Assembly (NCBI GenBank): GCA_022828595.1
Contig: JAKGHH010000005.1
Location: forward strand, 63,979,655 to 64,043,654
DNA: 64,000 nt
Direction of reading: 5' to 3'
From: Nelumbo lutea
Lineage: Eukaryota > Streptophyta > Magnoliopsida > Proteales > Nelumbonaceae
The first letter of the stretch is position 1, and every line of letters starts with the position of its first letter. The translations under genes were made by a program, and so were the position numbers. Below the pieces are notes generated by a model. That model had not been told where the DNA came from. It did no database searches and saw only the letters and a list, made by a program, of their open reading frames with translations. This document shows, one piece after another, positions 43,918 through 55,160 of this stretch.

Positions 43918-44536
43918 TTCAGACAAATGGCCTTCTCGTTTTCTAGAAAGCTAGACACATGGCAACTTTTGAAAATTTCCTATTAAAGCTCACAGCCCAC
44001 TACCACCATTCAGACACGTGGCATCTTATTAATTTAAGAAATATGATTCAAAAAGTAGGTAGTTTTACTCCTAAACATTCTCATCACAATAGACAATTAT
44101 TTATTAGTTTAACACATGTTTATCTGTAGTCTATTAAATACAAATAGTGGGACCTATTAAAAGATTACCATAAATGATTTTTTTAAAAGGAAAATACTTT
44201 ATTAATTACAAACTTGATTTAACTTTTAGGAAGCAACCTAATTTAACTTATAAAAATTAATAAATCAAAATAGATTTATTAGATAAATAGTAAATACCAA
44301 ATAGAGTGGGTTATTGTTTACTAATAAGATATCATTTAATATCTTAAATCAAATTAATAAAAAACATAAATTAATAGTGGGTTTCAAATAAAATAGGTCA
44401 GAATAGATTGTCAATTACAAAGATGCAAGACCCATATGATTTTTTTTAATTTAATTTTTGATAACTAAATAATAAACTTCAAACTATATTATAACACACA
44501 TTTAGTTACCCCGTACTTAGTACGGGGTTATTCTAG

Positions 44537-45274
44537 TCTATATTATATAACTAAAATAATATTGTCCACGTCACATGGCCAGTTTTTCTCCAAAATCCTC
44601 ATTCTAATTTTCTCTTTTTTGATTTTTATTTTTAATTCTCTAAGAATGGTATAACATATGCCGCATGTAAACCTACCTTAAATATTCCCAACCCAAACCC
44701 CATTACCTAAAAGTACTCCTAAAATATCTCCCTCTTCTAACAATCGGGATTGTTATCTACAAAAACCCTACCCACACATACCCATAGGACATTACAGCTG
44801 CACATTGGAAACATCTCCCCATAAAAGACATTTTCGCCATGTGTGGCTGAAATAAAATGAAAAAAAATGATAAATGGTTAAATAATTAAAAGTTGTTTAC
44901 ATAACTGATAAGGATTGATTACATAAATAAACAATGAAAAAATTAATAACTTACAACCTTAAGTTACTTAGTTGGCTTATCTTAAATAATTAACTTAATT
45001 AAATAAATCATATTAATTTAACTTTGTTAACAACTTCAATTCAAATAATTGTTATTTCTAGTCAAATTTCTAATTCAAAATCAAATTGTCTTAATTAATT
45101 TAGCTTAATAAATGAAATAAAAATTTGTTAAGCAATTAAAAATTGATCATATAATTAAAAAAGATTAATTACATAAAATGTAATTTAGGTTACTTAGCAA
45201 CACAATAATTAAATTAGCTTGATAAAAGGAATAATTAAATTGGTCAAGCTTAATTAATTATTATTATTATTTAT
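44537..45274 (+). other. Second Helitron-like 5' end, AT-rich
   Basis: TCTATATTATATAACTAAAA starts exactly where the Helitron ends, and is followed by ATATTGTCCACGTCACATGG. A related start, TCTATATACTAAAACATGG with GTTGTCCATGTCAGC, lies at 45275. No matching 3' hairpins were found, so this is only a hint of further Helitron copies. Confidence 0.35.
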
Positions 45275-46897
45275 TCTATATACTAAAACATGGTTGTCCA
45301 TGTCAGCATCTAGGGGTGCAATTTTCCCAATAAAATCAGGGCCTTGACCCAAGCCGCCACCAATGAGGTTGGGTTTCCTCAATCTTAAATGGAGATGGGA
45401 AAATTTTTTTGGCCTCAATCGAGGATGGGGTCTACATGGAACTCTCCACCCTTGCCCTGACCTACCCCTATACCGAATGGGGCAAGTTTTCCATATTCTT
45501 ATATGGAGATGGGAACAAAAACGATGATGGGGATTGCTTCCCCGCAATCAGGGATGGATTTGGACCGGGCAGGGGATTTTGGCTGCAAGGTGGGAATGGA
45601 GAGATTCCGGATCACCTCCCACTCTACTCACAACACACTACTCCCGTGAATTAGGAACATCTCCCCCTGCATAGCTGCGATGTTATGTGGGTAGATTTTG
45701 TGTGGGCAGGAAATCTGAACTCGGATGGATAATGAGCGCATTACCCCGTATCTGCCTTGCTAGCATCCTTATCTTCATCATTATCCACTCTCCCCTTTTA
45801 AGGGGTGATTATTTCTGGTGCAAAAATTCCAAGCTTGGCCCTAAGCTCAATACTTTAGGCCCGACCCATATATATTTATGTATATGACAATCATATATAA
45901 TTTAGACACATAAATAAATAAAAATTAATTTTATTAACTTAAAAAGTCAATTTAAAAATAATAAAAATTTATCTAACAATAACTAATATGCATAAAATAT
46001 TAATGAAATGAATAATTAACAAATATTGTTAAAATTTAAAAGTTGATTTAGATTCCATTTAAAATAATTAGTTTATTAATTTTTAAAATAATTTTTATTT
46101 TAAAGTCCATCTAAAATAATACACATTTATTGAAAAATACATCACAAAAAATAAAACTTGGGTTGGTCTTTGACCAACTATCCCCAAATGGAAATGTCTC
46201 AAGGCTCTTTATACAGTTATACTTTAATTTCATTTAGCAAAGCCCATGGACTTGAAGCATAATTAATAAAAATAAAATTATTAGTAAAATCAATATCTAT
46301 TTAAATTTAATTCGTGTAATAAGAAATAATAGAATCCAATAATATTTATCTAAAAAATAAAATTAATAAATATTATAAAAACTTATGGGACCATACATAT
46401 AAACGCAAAAGGAACGCTTCAGGTGGGTTTAGTTTGGCTTGGCAAAATTAGGAATGCTATGCGATTCTTTCTACTTTAATTTCTATTAACAAATCCTATG
46501 GCATTTGTTCTGACTTCTGCGTAGTGTTTTTAATCATTTTTATATTAATATTATGGACTCGACTATTATACAGGCAAAATTTTGTAACCAATGAAACGGT
46601 ATCATAAAAGTGGTAAGTGGTAACTAGTTAGGTGGCATTTATCCGGGGTTTTGATTGGTTAAAGTCCTTTCGGTATCATGTCTTTCTGCATCATGGATTT
46701 TACAACCTTGAAAAATTAGATTTTGAATGGCTATTTGTTATACAGAAATAGAATTAATTTGGTTACTTGGCAAAGTTTAAAGTGTAAACAACCTAGAAAT
46801 TTTACATGCATTTGGGGCCCAAAAATTGTACTGATCCCTTCCTCTCCGAATACCCATCAATTTGTCACAGGGACTTGTCTAGGTGTATAACATAGTA
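45275..46897. other. No recognised gene
   Basis: AT-rich except 45300-45800, which is richer in GC and has overlapping open frames on both strands without known motifs. Probably transposon debris. Confidence 0.4.
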
Positions 46898-47152
46898 TAT
46901 GTTTGGTTTCGTTTATGTTTATTAAGTAAATGTTTACTGACAGTGCCAAATAGGTGCCCCATCAGCAAATGCCTCATTAAAAGCAAATTTTGGTTTCTGA
47001 GTGTCTCCTATTTCAGGAAACTTCAGAGTTTCCTAAAACAGGGAGGTGTTTATTGGCATTTTACGCCTAATAACACCTTAGATGTGTTTCTCAGTTTTAA
47101 AATCACACAAATACAAAACATTTATTAAATAAACATAAACGGAATCAAAGAC
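46898..47152. mobile_element. MITE, copy 1 of a GTTTGGTTxCGTTTATG family
   Basis: About 35-bp inverted ends: GTTTGGTTTCGTTTATGTTT at 46901 and the complement of AAACATAAACGGAATCAAAG at 47131-47150. A second copy of the family lies at 61855-62179. Exact borders and target copies are unclear. Confidence 0.65.
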
Positions 47153-48600
47153 CCTGATAATTATTACCTTACATACACATCTGAACTCTGAAGGTTCTAA
47201 TGACAAAAGAAAGTCCAAAACAGGCTATTAAGATGTAAAAATGACAGTAATATGGCAAAAGAAAGCCCTTATTTTAAGCATTTACTTAGAAAAAATTACT
47301 TAGTTTACCCTCATTCTAGAGGAAGAATTCAAGTATTGTAGGGTAAACTAAGCATACCAAATATGCAGCCAATTCTAAGAGAACCCTGTGTGATGACTGA
47401 TGAATGGCCTTGCCTCTTGCGTGCGTATTCTTCAAATATTCTCAGGTTAGATACGTACAGTAGGCTCCCCAATCTGATATGGAGGATCTACATTGGTAAA
47501 AGCAGCATTGCTCCTCCAGCTCCAAGGGGTGGTGAATAGAATACAGTGTCGGAGCTAGAGAAGAAATTAAAAGTGATATCCGTCCGACTTCTAGGCATTA
47601 GTTTTGGACGTACGTCGTTTCTGTGTTGTTGTGATGCCTGGTGTCGTCACTTCGCATATATCGAGAATGGAAACCACCAGCCCAACGAAGTTACAGGGAG
47701 CCCACATGTCTGCGACGGTTCTGCGCTGAATAAAACAATAACACGTGGTCGCTTGGTTTCTATCTGTTTTTGTTTTGGATCAACTCCTGTAGCGAGTGAA
47801 GGATAGTCCTGTAGTGAGTAAAGGATAGCCAACAGATAAAGTAAGTAAAGTAGTCACTGAATTCAATCAAAACGCCCTCTGTTTGGTACCAAACCAAAAC
47901 AACCGGAAGTGGCCGCTGTTTTGTTATATGATAAATCCTTCTCCTTGAAGGCTTGAAGCATTTTTTGTGAAAGGTGGTGAGCGCTGTTTGACCCTTCCAA
48001 GGCGGCCCAAAAGAAAAAGGACCAGACTCTCAGACTCATTCCTCCATGTTTTTACCTTTTTTTTCTAAAATAAAATAAATATTCTGCTCTAAATCTCATA
48101 GGAAATAAGAGAAAACCGTGTTTAACGGTTTAACCCCTTTTTCAATTTTAATTTAATACACCCAAATTAAAGTGAGTTGCTGGGGCCTAAGCCCTAAAGG
48201 GTTTTTGTTTTGCTTGTCTTCAGAACACTGTTTTGAGAGAATCTGGTATGCTGGAAGTAGATTATGATGACCATTTGATTATCATCTTTAGCAGTTTTAT
48301 GATTCTTCACCATTGATTTGATGATTCATGATTAAAGTAAAAATCCATTTGGAAGGTCCCGCCTGAAGATTTTGGTCTGACAATTAATGGATGCTGATAT
48401 AATGCAAGGGGCCACACTTGTACAAAATTACTTAATAATATTGTCTCCTTTTTAGTTTTGGGATAAGTAGAAGAATAACAGCTTTGATAACCTTGTTTAC
48501 TGTTTCTTTAATCAACTAAACTAATACTTGATTAATCATTAATTACTTTTACAAAACAAATCCAAACCGCCCATCAAAATTATTCACCGACTACATACTC
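47153..48600. other. Intergenic; upstream region of the small gene
   Basis: No supported gene. Contains a CACGTG core at about 47733 (ACACGTGGTC), which could be a G-box, but about 1 kb from the start codon its role is uncertain. Confidence 0.4.
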
Positions 48601-48623
48601 GACCATCGAGGCCGCAAACCGGC

Positions 48624-48631
48624 TATAAAAG
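48624..48631 (+). promoter_or_regulatory. TATA box of the small gene
   Basis: TATAAAAG lies 141 bp before the ATG. A CT-rich leader (TTTCCTCTTTCTCTAGCTC) begins about 30-35 bp downstream, as in many plant promoters, so transcription probably starts near 48655-48662. Confidence 0.7.
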
Positions 48632-48764
48632 ACCCCACACATCCACCTCTTCAAACCTTCATTTCCTCTTTCTCTAGCTCTCTGTATCTGCCTGTGTCTC
48701 TCTTCGTTTGTTTGTTTAGTCTCTTGCCATCTCTGATTTGCTCGTTCTTTCGTCCTCAGGCGAA

Positions 48765-49067
48765 ATGGATTGTATGATTTCTTCCAAAAACCAATCGGCT
48801 TTCTCGCAGTCGGAGAAGACCAACTACTCCGGAGATCGACAAGATCCCAAGACCAATGTCCCAGTCACAACCCGCTTGTACCTAAAACCCTCTCGCACCT
48901 CCGAAACTCTAGACAAAGATGACGTTCTTCGGCGCATCCGCCACCGCAAGCGCGTAAACAAGGTCCGGAACGCTCTGCAAGCTCTCTTAAACTCGCCCCT
49001 TCCGGGAAGGATGGATGATTTCCTCCAGGAGGAGAGGTGGTTAGAGGACGCCTTCTCTGCTCCCTAG
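48765..49067 (+). CDS. Small conserved plant protein of unknown function (100 aa)
   Basis: Single-exon frame from ATG 48765 to TAG 49065. The ATG has a good context (GCGAAATGG) and follows the TATA box by a suitable leader of about 105 bp. The frame can be extended upstream to a TTG, but the ATG is the natural start. The protein begins MDCMISSKNQSAFSQ and has a polar N-terminus, then a strongly basic patch 'DVLRRIRHRKRVNKVRNAL' (about residues 58-76) that looks helical, then 'RMDDFLQEERWLEDAFSAP'. No signal peptide or membrane segment. I recall plant proteins of similar size with the same basic core, but know no function. The basic patch could act in nuclear targeting or nucleic-acid binding; this is inference only. 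GC content is clearly higher than in the flanks, supporting a real gene. Confidence 0.75.
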   Translation: MDCMISSKNQSAFSQSEKTNYSGDRQDPKTNVPVTTRLYLKPSRTSETLDKDDVLRRIRHRKRVNKVRNALQALLNSPLPGRMDDFLQEERWLEDAFSAP

Positions 49068-49330
49068 TAGTAAGCCCGTGCGCTCTCTCTTGCGGAAAAA
49101 CGAAAATGGCATCTGTCTTCGCCGAAGCAATTGCTAGTGTTGGAGTTCGACTGAAAGGTCCTTTCCCCTTTGCCAACTCATCGATCTTGTTGTTTCAGAT
49201 TCCGGTGAATCTGCTCAGTTTCCTATCTATCGCACACATTAAATGATCTCGTCAGGTGTTGTAATTAAATAGGGCATTAAGAGTGCTTCTAGCTTTGTAT
49301 GTATATGGTACTACTACTAATACCACTGTA
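49068..49330 (+). other. Presumed 3' UTR of the small gene
   Basis: Transcribed-looking, T-rich sequence after the stop. A frame at 49106-49246 beginning MASVFAEAIASVGV starts downstream with good context, but is short and lacks family support. No perfect AATAAA. Confidence 0.4.
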
Positions 49331-49331
49331 T

Positions 49332-49333
<2 letters not shown>

Positions 49334-49377
<44 letters not shown>
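49334..49377. repeat. (GA)n microsatellite
   Basis: About 21 GA units shortly after the small gene. Confidence 0.95.
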
Positions 49378-49380
<3 letters not shown>

Positions 49381-52300
49381 GTTGGTTTGTCTCTTTGTAT
49401 AATTTTTGCATGTCATATTGAGATGTAGGAATTCACCCGAGCTGAAGTGTACTGTATAAACTTCTCTGGGTGTTGATTTGATTCGATGAGCGCGCTAATT
49501 AACAATATAATTAAAAAAAAAAATCAAAGCCAAAAGTAGGGTTCTCAGCACTTGCTAAGCAACAAAGCGTTACTCTCTGCGCATGTGTAACGCGTAAGCC
49601 ATGCGAGACACAGCAGCCCTGGTGTCTAGGTTGGTGGTGATTTGGTCTGGTCCCGTCCCCACTCCCGGCTACCAAGGCCATGAGAGCGAGGGCTCAGCTC
49701 AGGAGTCAGGACCTCAGCCTCTCACCAGAATAATGACAAACAAGTAATTTAAGTTTTTTAATGTAAATCATGAAAGAATTAATGTAACTTCAAAGTAAAG
49801 TTATCACAGAGCCCCAATCAATAACCGTCATCGTCATTTACCATCATTGACGGTTTTTGTCATTTTCTTCATTTAAGGCATTTAGCCGGTGCAGGGCGTT
49901 TGACACACTCAATAACATCCCTCCTGTCTAAATGTTTTGTTCTCAGTTATGGTAGAATGAATTTTTGTTCTTTGTTAAGGATGAAGCTTCTGATAAAGAA
50001 GTAATCATATTTTGGAATTTGGAGACATTTTCTTTCAGTTCAGGATAACGATGATGACCCACAATTTTGTGTGGTATTTAATATTTACTACTCAAGTAGA
50101 TTAAGAGCTAGTAGTTATAGATTTACAATTTGCCACAACCAAAGCCTTCTTATTAATTATTATTGGGTGCATGTATTTGGAATATTTGTCACATTTTAAA
50201 TTAATATTTCAACCATGTTAAATATGTTATATGATTTATTTAATTGTTATTATTTCATTACAATACTTTTTTTATCATTAAAGACTTTAATAACGTTAAA
50301 GATGTTATTAAATGTGTTATTTTTGTTTGGTTTGTTATTTTTTAGTTTTGTTGCAATGATTTCTATAGAATGTATAATAGATTTTGCCATAAAATCTGAA
50401 TGAGATGAATATATTTGTTGTATATTAAATCAAAATTTCAACTGATCATGTTAAAGATATTATTATTTTTTATTGGTTTATGATTTACAAGATTTATTTA
50501 TCACTAAAGAATATGCTAGGTAAATAAATACTTACTCCAAAAATACTTATTTTTAAGTATTTATTAGTGTTTGGAGGGCTTTTTCTGGAACCATCTAGAC
50601 TTAATATAAGTATTTATTTGTATTCAAGTGTCTGGTAAAGTCCTTATAAGTATCTATTTTTGCATAAAATGGCAATTATACCCCTAACCGTAAATACTTG
50701 CCACGTGACCTGTTTTCATGTTCATTGTAGCAGTGGTGTGAGGAAATGAGGAAAAGAGGAGGGAAAGGGATAAAGGGAGGAGGAAAGAAAGGAATGAGAG
50801 AGAGAGAGAGAGAACCTGGAAGGGTGCTCGATCAATGCCATTGGTTAAGGTCTTCATGGGATGAAGTGAACGTTGATTTCATTCTGATGATAGAGGCAGT
50901 CCCCTGAAAAATGAGCAAAACATTAGAAACTAATTTGTCAAAAACAAAAGCACTTACTGAATCTGCACTTAAAAAAGCCACCAAATGTTGGTTTATTTTC
51001 AAAATAAACAGTTATTTTAGATTTATTTTCGTGTAGTTCCAACACTTAAAATAAATGTTTATTAAAAGATTTCACTGTAACGTATCGATTTTATCTCCTG
51101 TTCAAGTTTTTTGCTTTACGTACAGTTCATATACACCATTGATAAGTAATCACCGTATGTGTAAGATTCAGGTGGTCGGTCATTTTTTGTGATTCAAATT
51201 AAATAAATTTATGTTTGTTATTTCCTTGAAATAAAAAAGAAAGCGATCCATTGTTGCGAAAGTGTAACTGTGTAAGTAAATTGTTTTGAACCACACAATT
51301 TGTTGAGAGTACGTTCAATCACGAATTTAGTGGTAATGCTTTGAACCACGCGATGCAAGAGAGTCTTTTGTTGGTAGTTCATTTTTAGAAAAAATATATG
51401 TGAGTATTAATTCTGCTAATGGTCACATCATGTTTGAAACATTCAACCCTATTTTCTAGTTTGACAATACAATTAATTGGGTGTTCAAAACAAGGGGAGC
51501 CTCTAATGCATACAATGTCTTTTTTGTTTCATAATCGGGCATAACACAAATGCAACCACAAACGGACCGAATATACCCTAGGTTTCAAATTTCACACATG
51601 ATGCGTTTGATTGTATGCTCGATACAAGATATGGTGGAAAATTAGTGATGTCTTTTTTTTCACTATATCAAATCCGTGTCGAACTGTATCGGTAGTGTAT
51701 TAGTCAATATATTGCAATGGACAAAAAAGTGGAAAAAAATAAATAAAAGGGGATCTTTTCCCCTAAAATAAACCTTCTTTCACCTTCAAATGACTCTTAA
51801 ACTTCAAATTTTATTCATAAATTGCTAGATATATAAAAAAAAAATGCAAGGAAACAAGTGTGAATCATCAAATGTTTTTGAAATTCTTCAAGTTTGAAAA
51901 ATATTGCAAAAATAGGTAAGTTTTTTCAAAATTTCATAATATCTTGTGTTTTTTTACTTGAATGCTTGAAAATGTTCAAACCTATGTTGATATAAATTTC
52001 TTATATTCAAAATCACTTTTTCTTGTATTACGAATAAATCTATTGAAATTTTATAAAGAAGATTTAGGAAAAAATATAAAATAACAAAATAAATTGAAAA
52101 TGTATTTTTTATCTACCTATAAAGGCTTAGTTAGTATGTTTTAGATCTATGGATTATCTATTATTTATAGAGCAATTGAAATTTCTTCTTCAATATATTT
52201 TTATATTTTTAGAATTAAAAAATAAATAATAATTAATTATATTTTATGATCTATTCACAAGGATCGAAAAAATTTTGATATTTTTTTTGACAATGTTTTA

Positions 52301-52446
52301 TTACTTTTTGTAATTTTTAAAAATTAAAAATAAATAATAATTATTTAAATAAGAAATAAATATTAGTTATATTTTCACTTAGAAGTTGTGCCAGTGCATA
52401 TTTCATGGTTGGATAGAATAGTTGAGTTTTCCCATCCTTTAAAACT
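49378..52446. other. Intergenic, AT-rich, no gene seen
   Basis: Apart from a GA run near 50797-50812 and a GC-richer patch at 49550-49740, nothing is recognisable. The part at 50510-51070 has opposed AAATACTTA / TAAGTATTTA and AAAATAAAC / GTTTATTTT words and may be an old MITE. Confidence 0.5.
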
Positions 52447-52839
52447 TAAGGCCTTGTTTGTTTTTCGATAAATTACTTACTCGGTTAAGTATTTCCTAAG
52501 AAAGACTTGTCCGATTAAGTGTATTTACCCATGTTCTTTTATTTCCTATGTAAATAAAGTAATGACCATTTTAGCCATAAAAATCCATTATTGAAAGGGA
52601 CATTTTTATCCCATTCAAGTATTGGCAACTTTCTTCCCAAGTGGGAAAGTTATCTTCCCACCTAGGAGATGGGTATCACTTACTCAGGTAAGTGGTACCT
52701 AGGAAAATAAACTTTTTCCTAATCCCCACACAAATTTAAAAAAAAAATAACATAGGTTTCTTGGTTAAAATGGGAATCAAAATCCCATTGACTAACTTTC
52801 CCCCTTCTCAAAATCCAATAAAAAAAAGGACGCCCCCTA
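52447..52839. mobile_element. hAT-like MITE, copy 1 (about 393 bp)
   Basis: Starts TAAGGCCTTGTTTG and ends GACGCCCCCTA. It is the same sequence family, in the same direction, as 54514-54924, sharing TAAAAATCCATTATTG-like and CACCTAGGAGATGGGTA blocks. No coding capacity. Target copies not clear for this one. Confidence 0.7.
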
Positions 52840-54029
52840 AGAATTATAATTTATAAAAATTATAGTTAAGCATATGATTTTTTAATGAAATTATAATTGA
52901 CTACGATATATTTCTTCATAAAATCATTAAAATATATTAATTTAATGTATGAACACCTCATTAAGGCCATATATTTAGTGTTATTGATGTATTTTTATGA
53001 TTTTTTGAAGTATTTATAGTATTTTCATGTGTATCTTATTTTTTCTACGATATACATGCGTATTCAAGGCATATCCCGATACGTCTCTTAAAATTATCTT
53101 ATCGATTACACTTGGCATTTTCCGATACTTTGAGCCTTGAATATACCTCAAAAAACCAAAACAAAAAGAAAGGGAAAGAATGACCAAAAAACAATTGTTT
53201 TTACTTGAAACATTTTAGATCGATTAATACAAGTTAAATTTAACGTTTCAACTATAAATGTCAATGATTAATACAAAAGAAATATAAATGTTAATGGTCA
53301 ATCCCATATATGCATTTTTTTTCTAGTTCAAATGAGTCTCAAATATGATATAACAACACATATTTCTCACCCATTTGTATTGAAATAGAAATGGTAGTAA
53401 ACACAACTCTAGTTAAAGTTTTTCTTTTACTTTTTGAAAAATCACTGGTTACTAAATTAATATGTAAATAAACTATTCGAATGATAAGGTTCTAATCCAA
53501 AAGATAGAATAGGAAAATTAAAAATCTATTTTGAGATATCATAAAGTATCAAAACTTTGCTCCATTTTTTTCTTTTCTTTTTTTTTTTCAATCAGTAAAG
53601 TTGGCCCCATTTATTGAGAGGGCCCTTCTTCGTTCATGCATTTCGGTGCTGAAAGCGTAGTTTAACTACTCCAAGGCCCAAGCCCATGGAAGCAGGTAAG
53701 AAGCGGGTACCACTTTATTTAGTGTTAAGTTATGAGAAGTTGATCATAGAGAATTAGAAAATCTTAAAACTTGTAACAGTAGTGTTTGATTAGTGGAATT
53801 TAAAGGCGATCCATAAAACAATGCTATCTCAGAGGAATTATGATAAAATAGGATCTCTGATAAGGATCTGCTACTATGAAAGATAAAGAAAAAAGAATTC
53901 TAAAGCCCACATTTTCAGATTACCAGCCGGTAATTCTTTAATCCATGAAATTCTAAAATAATGGTCTCGAATAGGTAAAGTTGTAAACTTTGCCAACTTT
54001 GTGCTTTTGATGGATCCACTTAGTCCAGT
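52840..54029. other. Intergenic, AT-rich, no gene seen
   Basis: No feature recognised; a T-rich run at 53567-53590. Confidence 0.5.
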
Positions 54030-55160
54030 ATTTACTACATAATCTCAAAGCTTGCTTGGGCAAGTGGCTTCATGTGAATGTCGCTTCTCTTCAATATATA
54101 TGACACAACCTTCTCAAGTCTCAAACAATCATGTGCAAAGCATGTGTGCAAGAAAGGTTTAAAGTATCGGCCGGTCATATTATAAGAATCTTTATAAAAT
54201 GACTACCTTACTCCACCTCTAAATGTTGGATTCCTAGTTTCTTGCCTATCCTCAATCCTTGTACCAATGCCATTATTTCCACTTTGGTAAAATCACCAAT
54301 TCCAATGGGGACTGAATACAATGCTTTGATAGCACCTGTTGCATCTCTAATGACACTCCAATTCCTTCCGGTCCTAGGTGGCCTAGTGACTTGCAATCAA
54401 AATTCAGTTTTAGTTATTGGCTTGTCAGTGGTTTCCATTCCTATAATAACCTTATCTTTTAGTGTAGGGGATTTTTCCCCATTCTCTGACTATCTCATTC
54501 ACTAAAAATTCTCTAAGGCCTCATTCGCTTTTTAATAACTTATTTATCCAGGTAAATGCAGTTATTTAGGTAAATTTTTCCTAGGAAATACTTATCCGGG
54601 TAAGTGCATTTACCCATATTCTTTTGTTTCTCATGTAAACAAGTCAATGACTATTTTATCCATAAAAATCTATTATTAAAAGAGACATTTTTGTCCCATT
54701 CAAGTAATGGCAACTTTCCCCTAAGTGGGAAAATTATTTACCCACCTAGGAGATGGGTACCACTTACCCTTTGTAAGGGTAAGGGTAAGTGGTACCCAAG
54801 AAAATAAACTTTCCCTGATCCCACATAAATTTGAAAAAAGAATATGAGATTCTTAATCAATGGGAACCAAAATCCAATGACCAACTTTCCCCCTTCTCAA
54901 AATCCGAAAAAAGAATGCCCCCTAAATGTCTCCATTGTTTTCACTTGATTTGCAACATTTATCTTTATGTTGTCCATTATTTCTCCCACAACTTTGCTCC
55001 TTTCCTTGAAAATCCTTTCATTTCTTTCTTTCCCTATTGCCCATAAGACTGCTGCCCTTAAAGCCCTCCACATTACTCTACCAGCTCTCTTTTTAGAATG
55101 TCTTAAAATTTTTGGGCTAAATAAACCAAAAAATATATATTTTGAAGTTCTTTTCTGATT
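54030..55160 (-). mobile_element. LINE post-RT and RNase H remnant, split by a MITE
   Basis: Minus strand. 54933-55130 reads 'LWAIGKERNERIFKERSKVV' and 'NVANQVKTMETF'. 54208-54513 continues after the MITE with 'LVNEIVREWG', a degraded RNase H start, then 'ALVQGLRIGKKLGIQHLEVE' (54208-54300). The final RNase H part runs to about 54030. Stops and frameshifts mark it as old. Confidence 0.7.
54514..54924. mobile_element. hAT-like MITE, copy 2, inserted in the LINE
   Basis: Starts TAAGGCCTCATTCG and ends AATGCCCCCTA. Target copies AAATTCTC (54506-54513) and AATGTCTC (54925-54932) match at 6 of 8. Removing the element with one target copy joins the LINE frame ('METFLVNEI' reading on the minus strand). 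Contains a GGTAAG repeat near 54770-54790. Confidence 0.75.

Larger units (their letters stand above)
43731..44536 (+). mobile_element. Non-autonomous Helitron (806 bp)
   Basis: Starts TCTAATATATA after an A and ends with a perfect 8-bp hairpin CCCCGTAC-TTA-GTACGGGG (44509-44527), five bases, then CTAG before T. This is the standard Helitron end. It contains a (TA)n run and a subterminal tandem repeat. No Rep/helicase. Confidence 0.85.

Noticed and set aside
43799..44030. Short regularly spaced repeats as a CRISPR-like array
   Set aside because: Only two full units directly abutting without spacers, in a plant Helitron.
45254..45654. Paired open frames on both strands as a small gene
   Set aside because: No motif, no start context, and the composition suggests transposon debris.
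47546..47806. 86-codon frame upstream of the small gene
   Set aside because: Cys-rich but without a known pattern; no promoter; in an intergenic stretch.
49106..49246. Second small protein just downstream of the 100-residue gene
   Set aside because: Good start context but no family match; more simply explained as 3' UTR.
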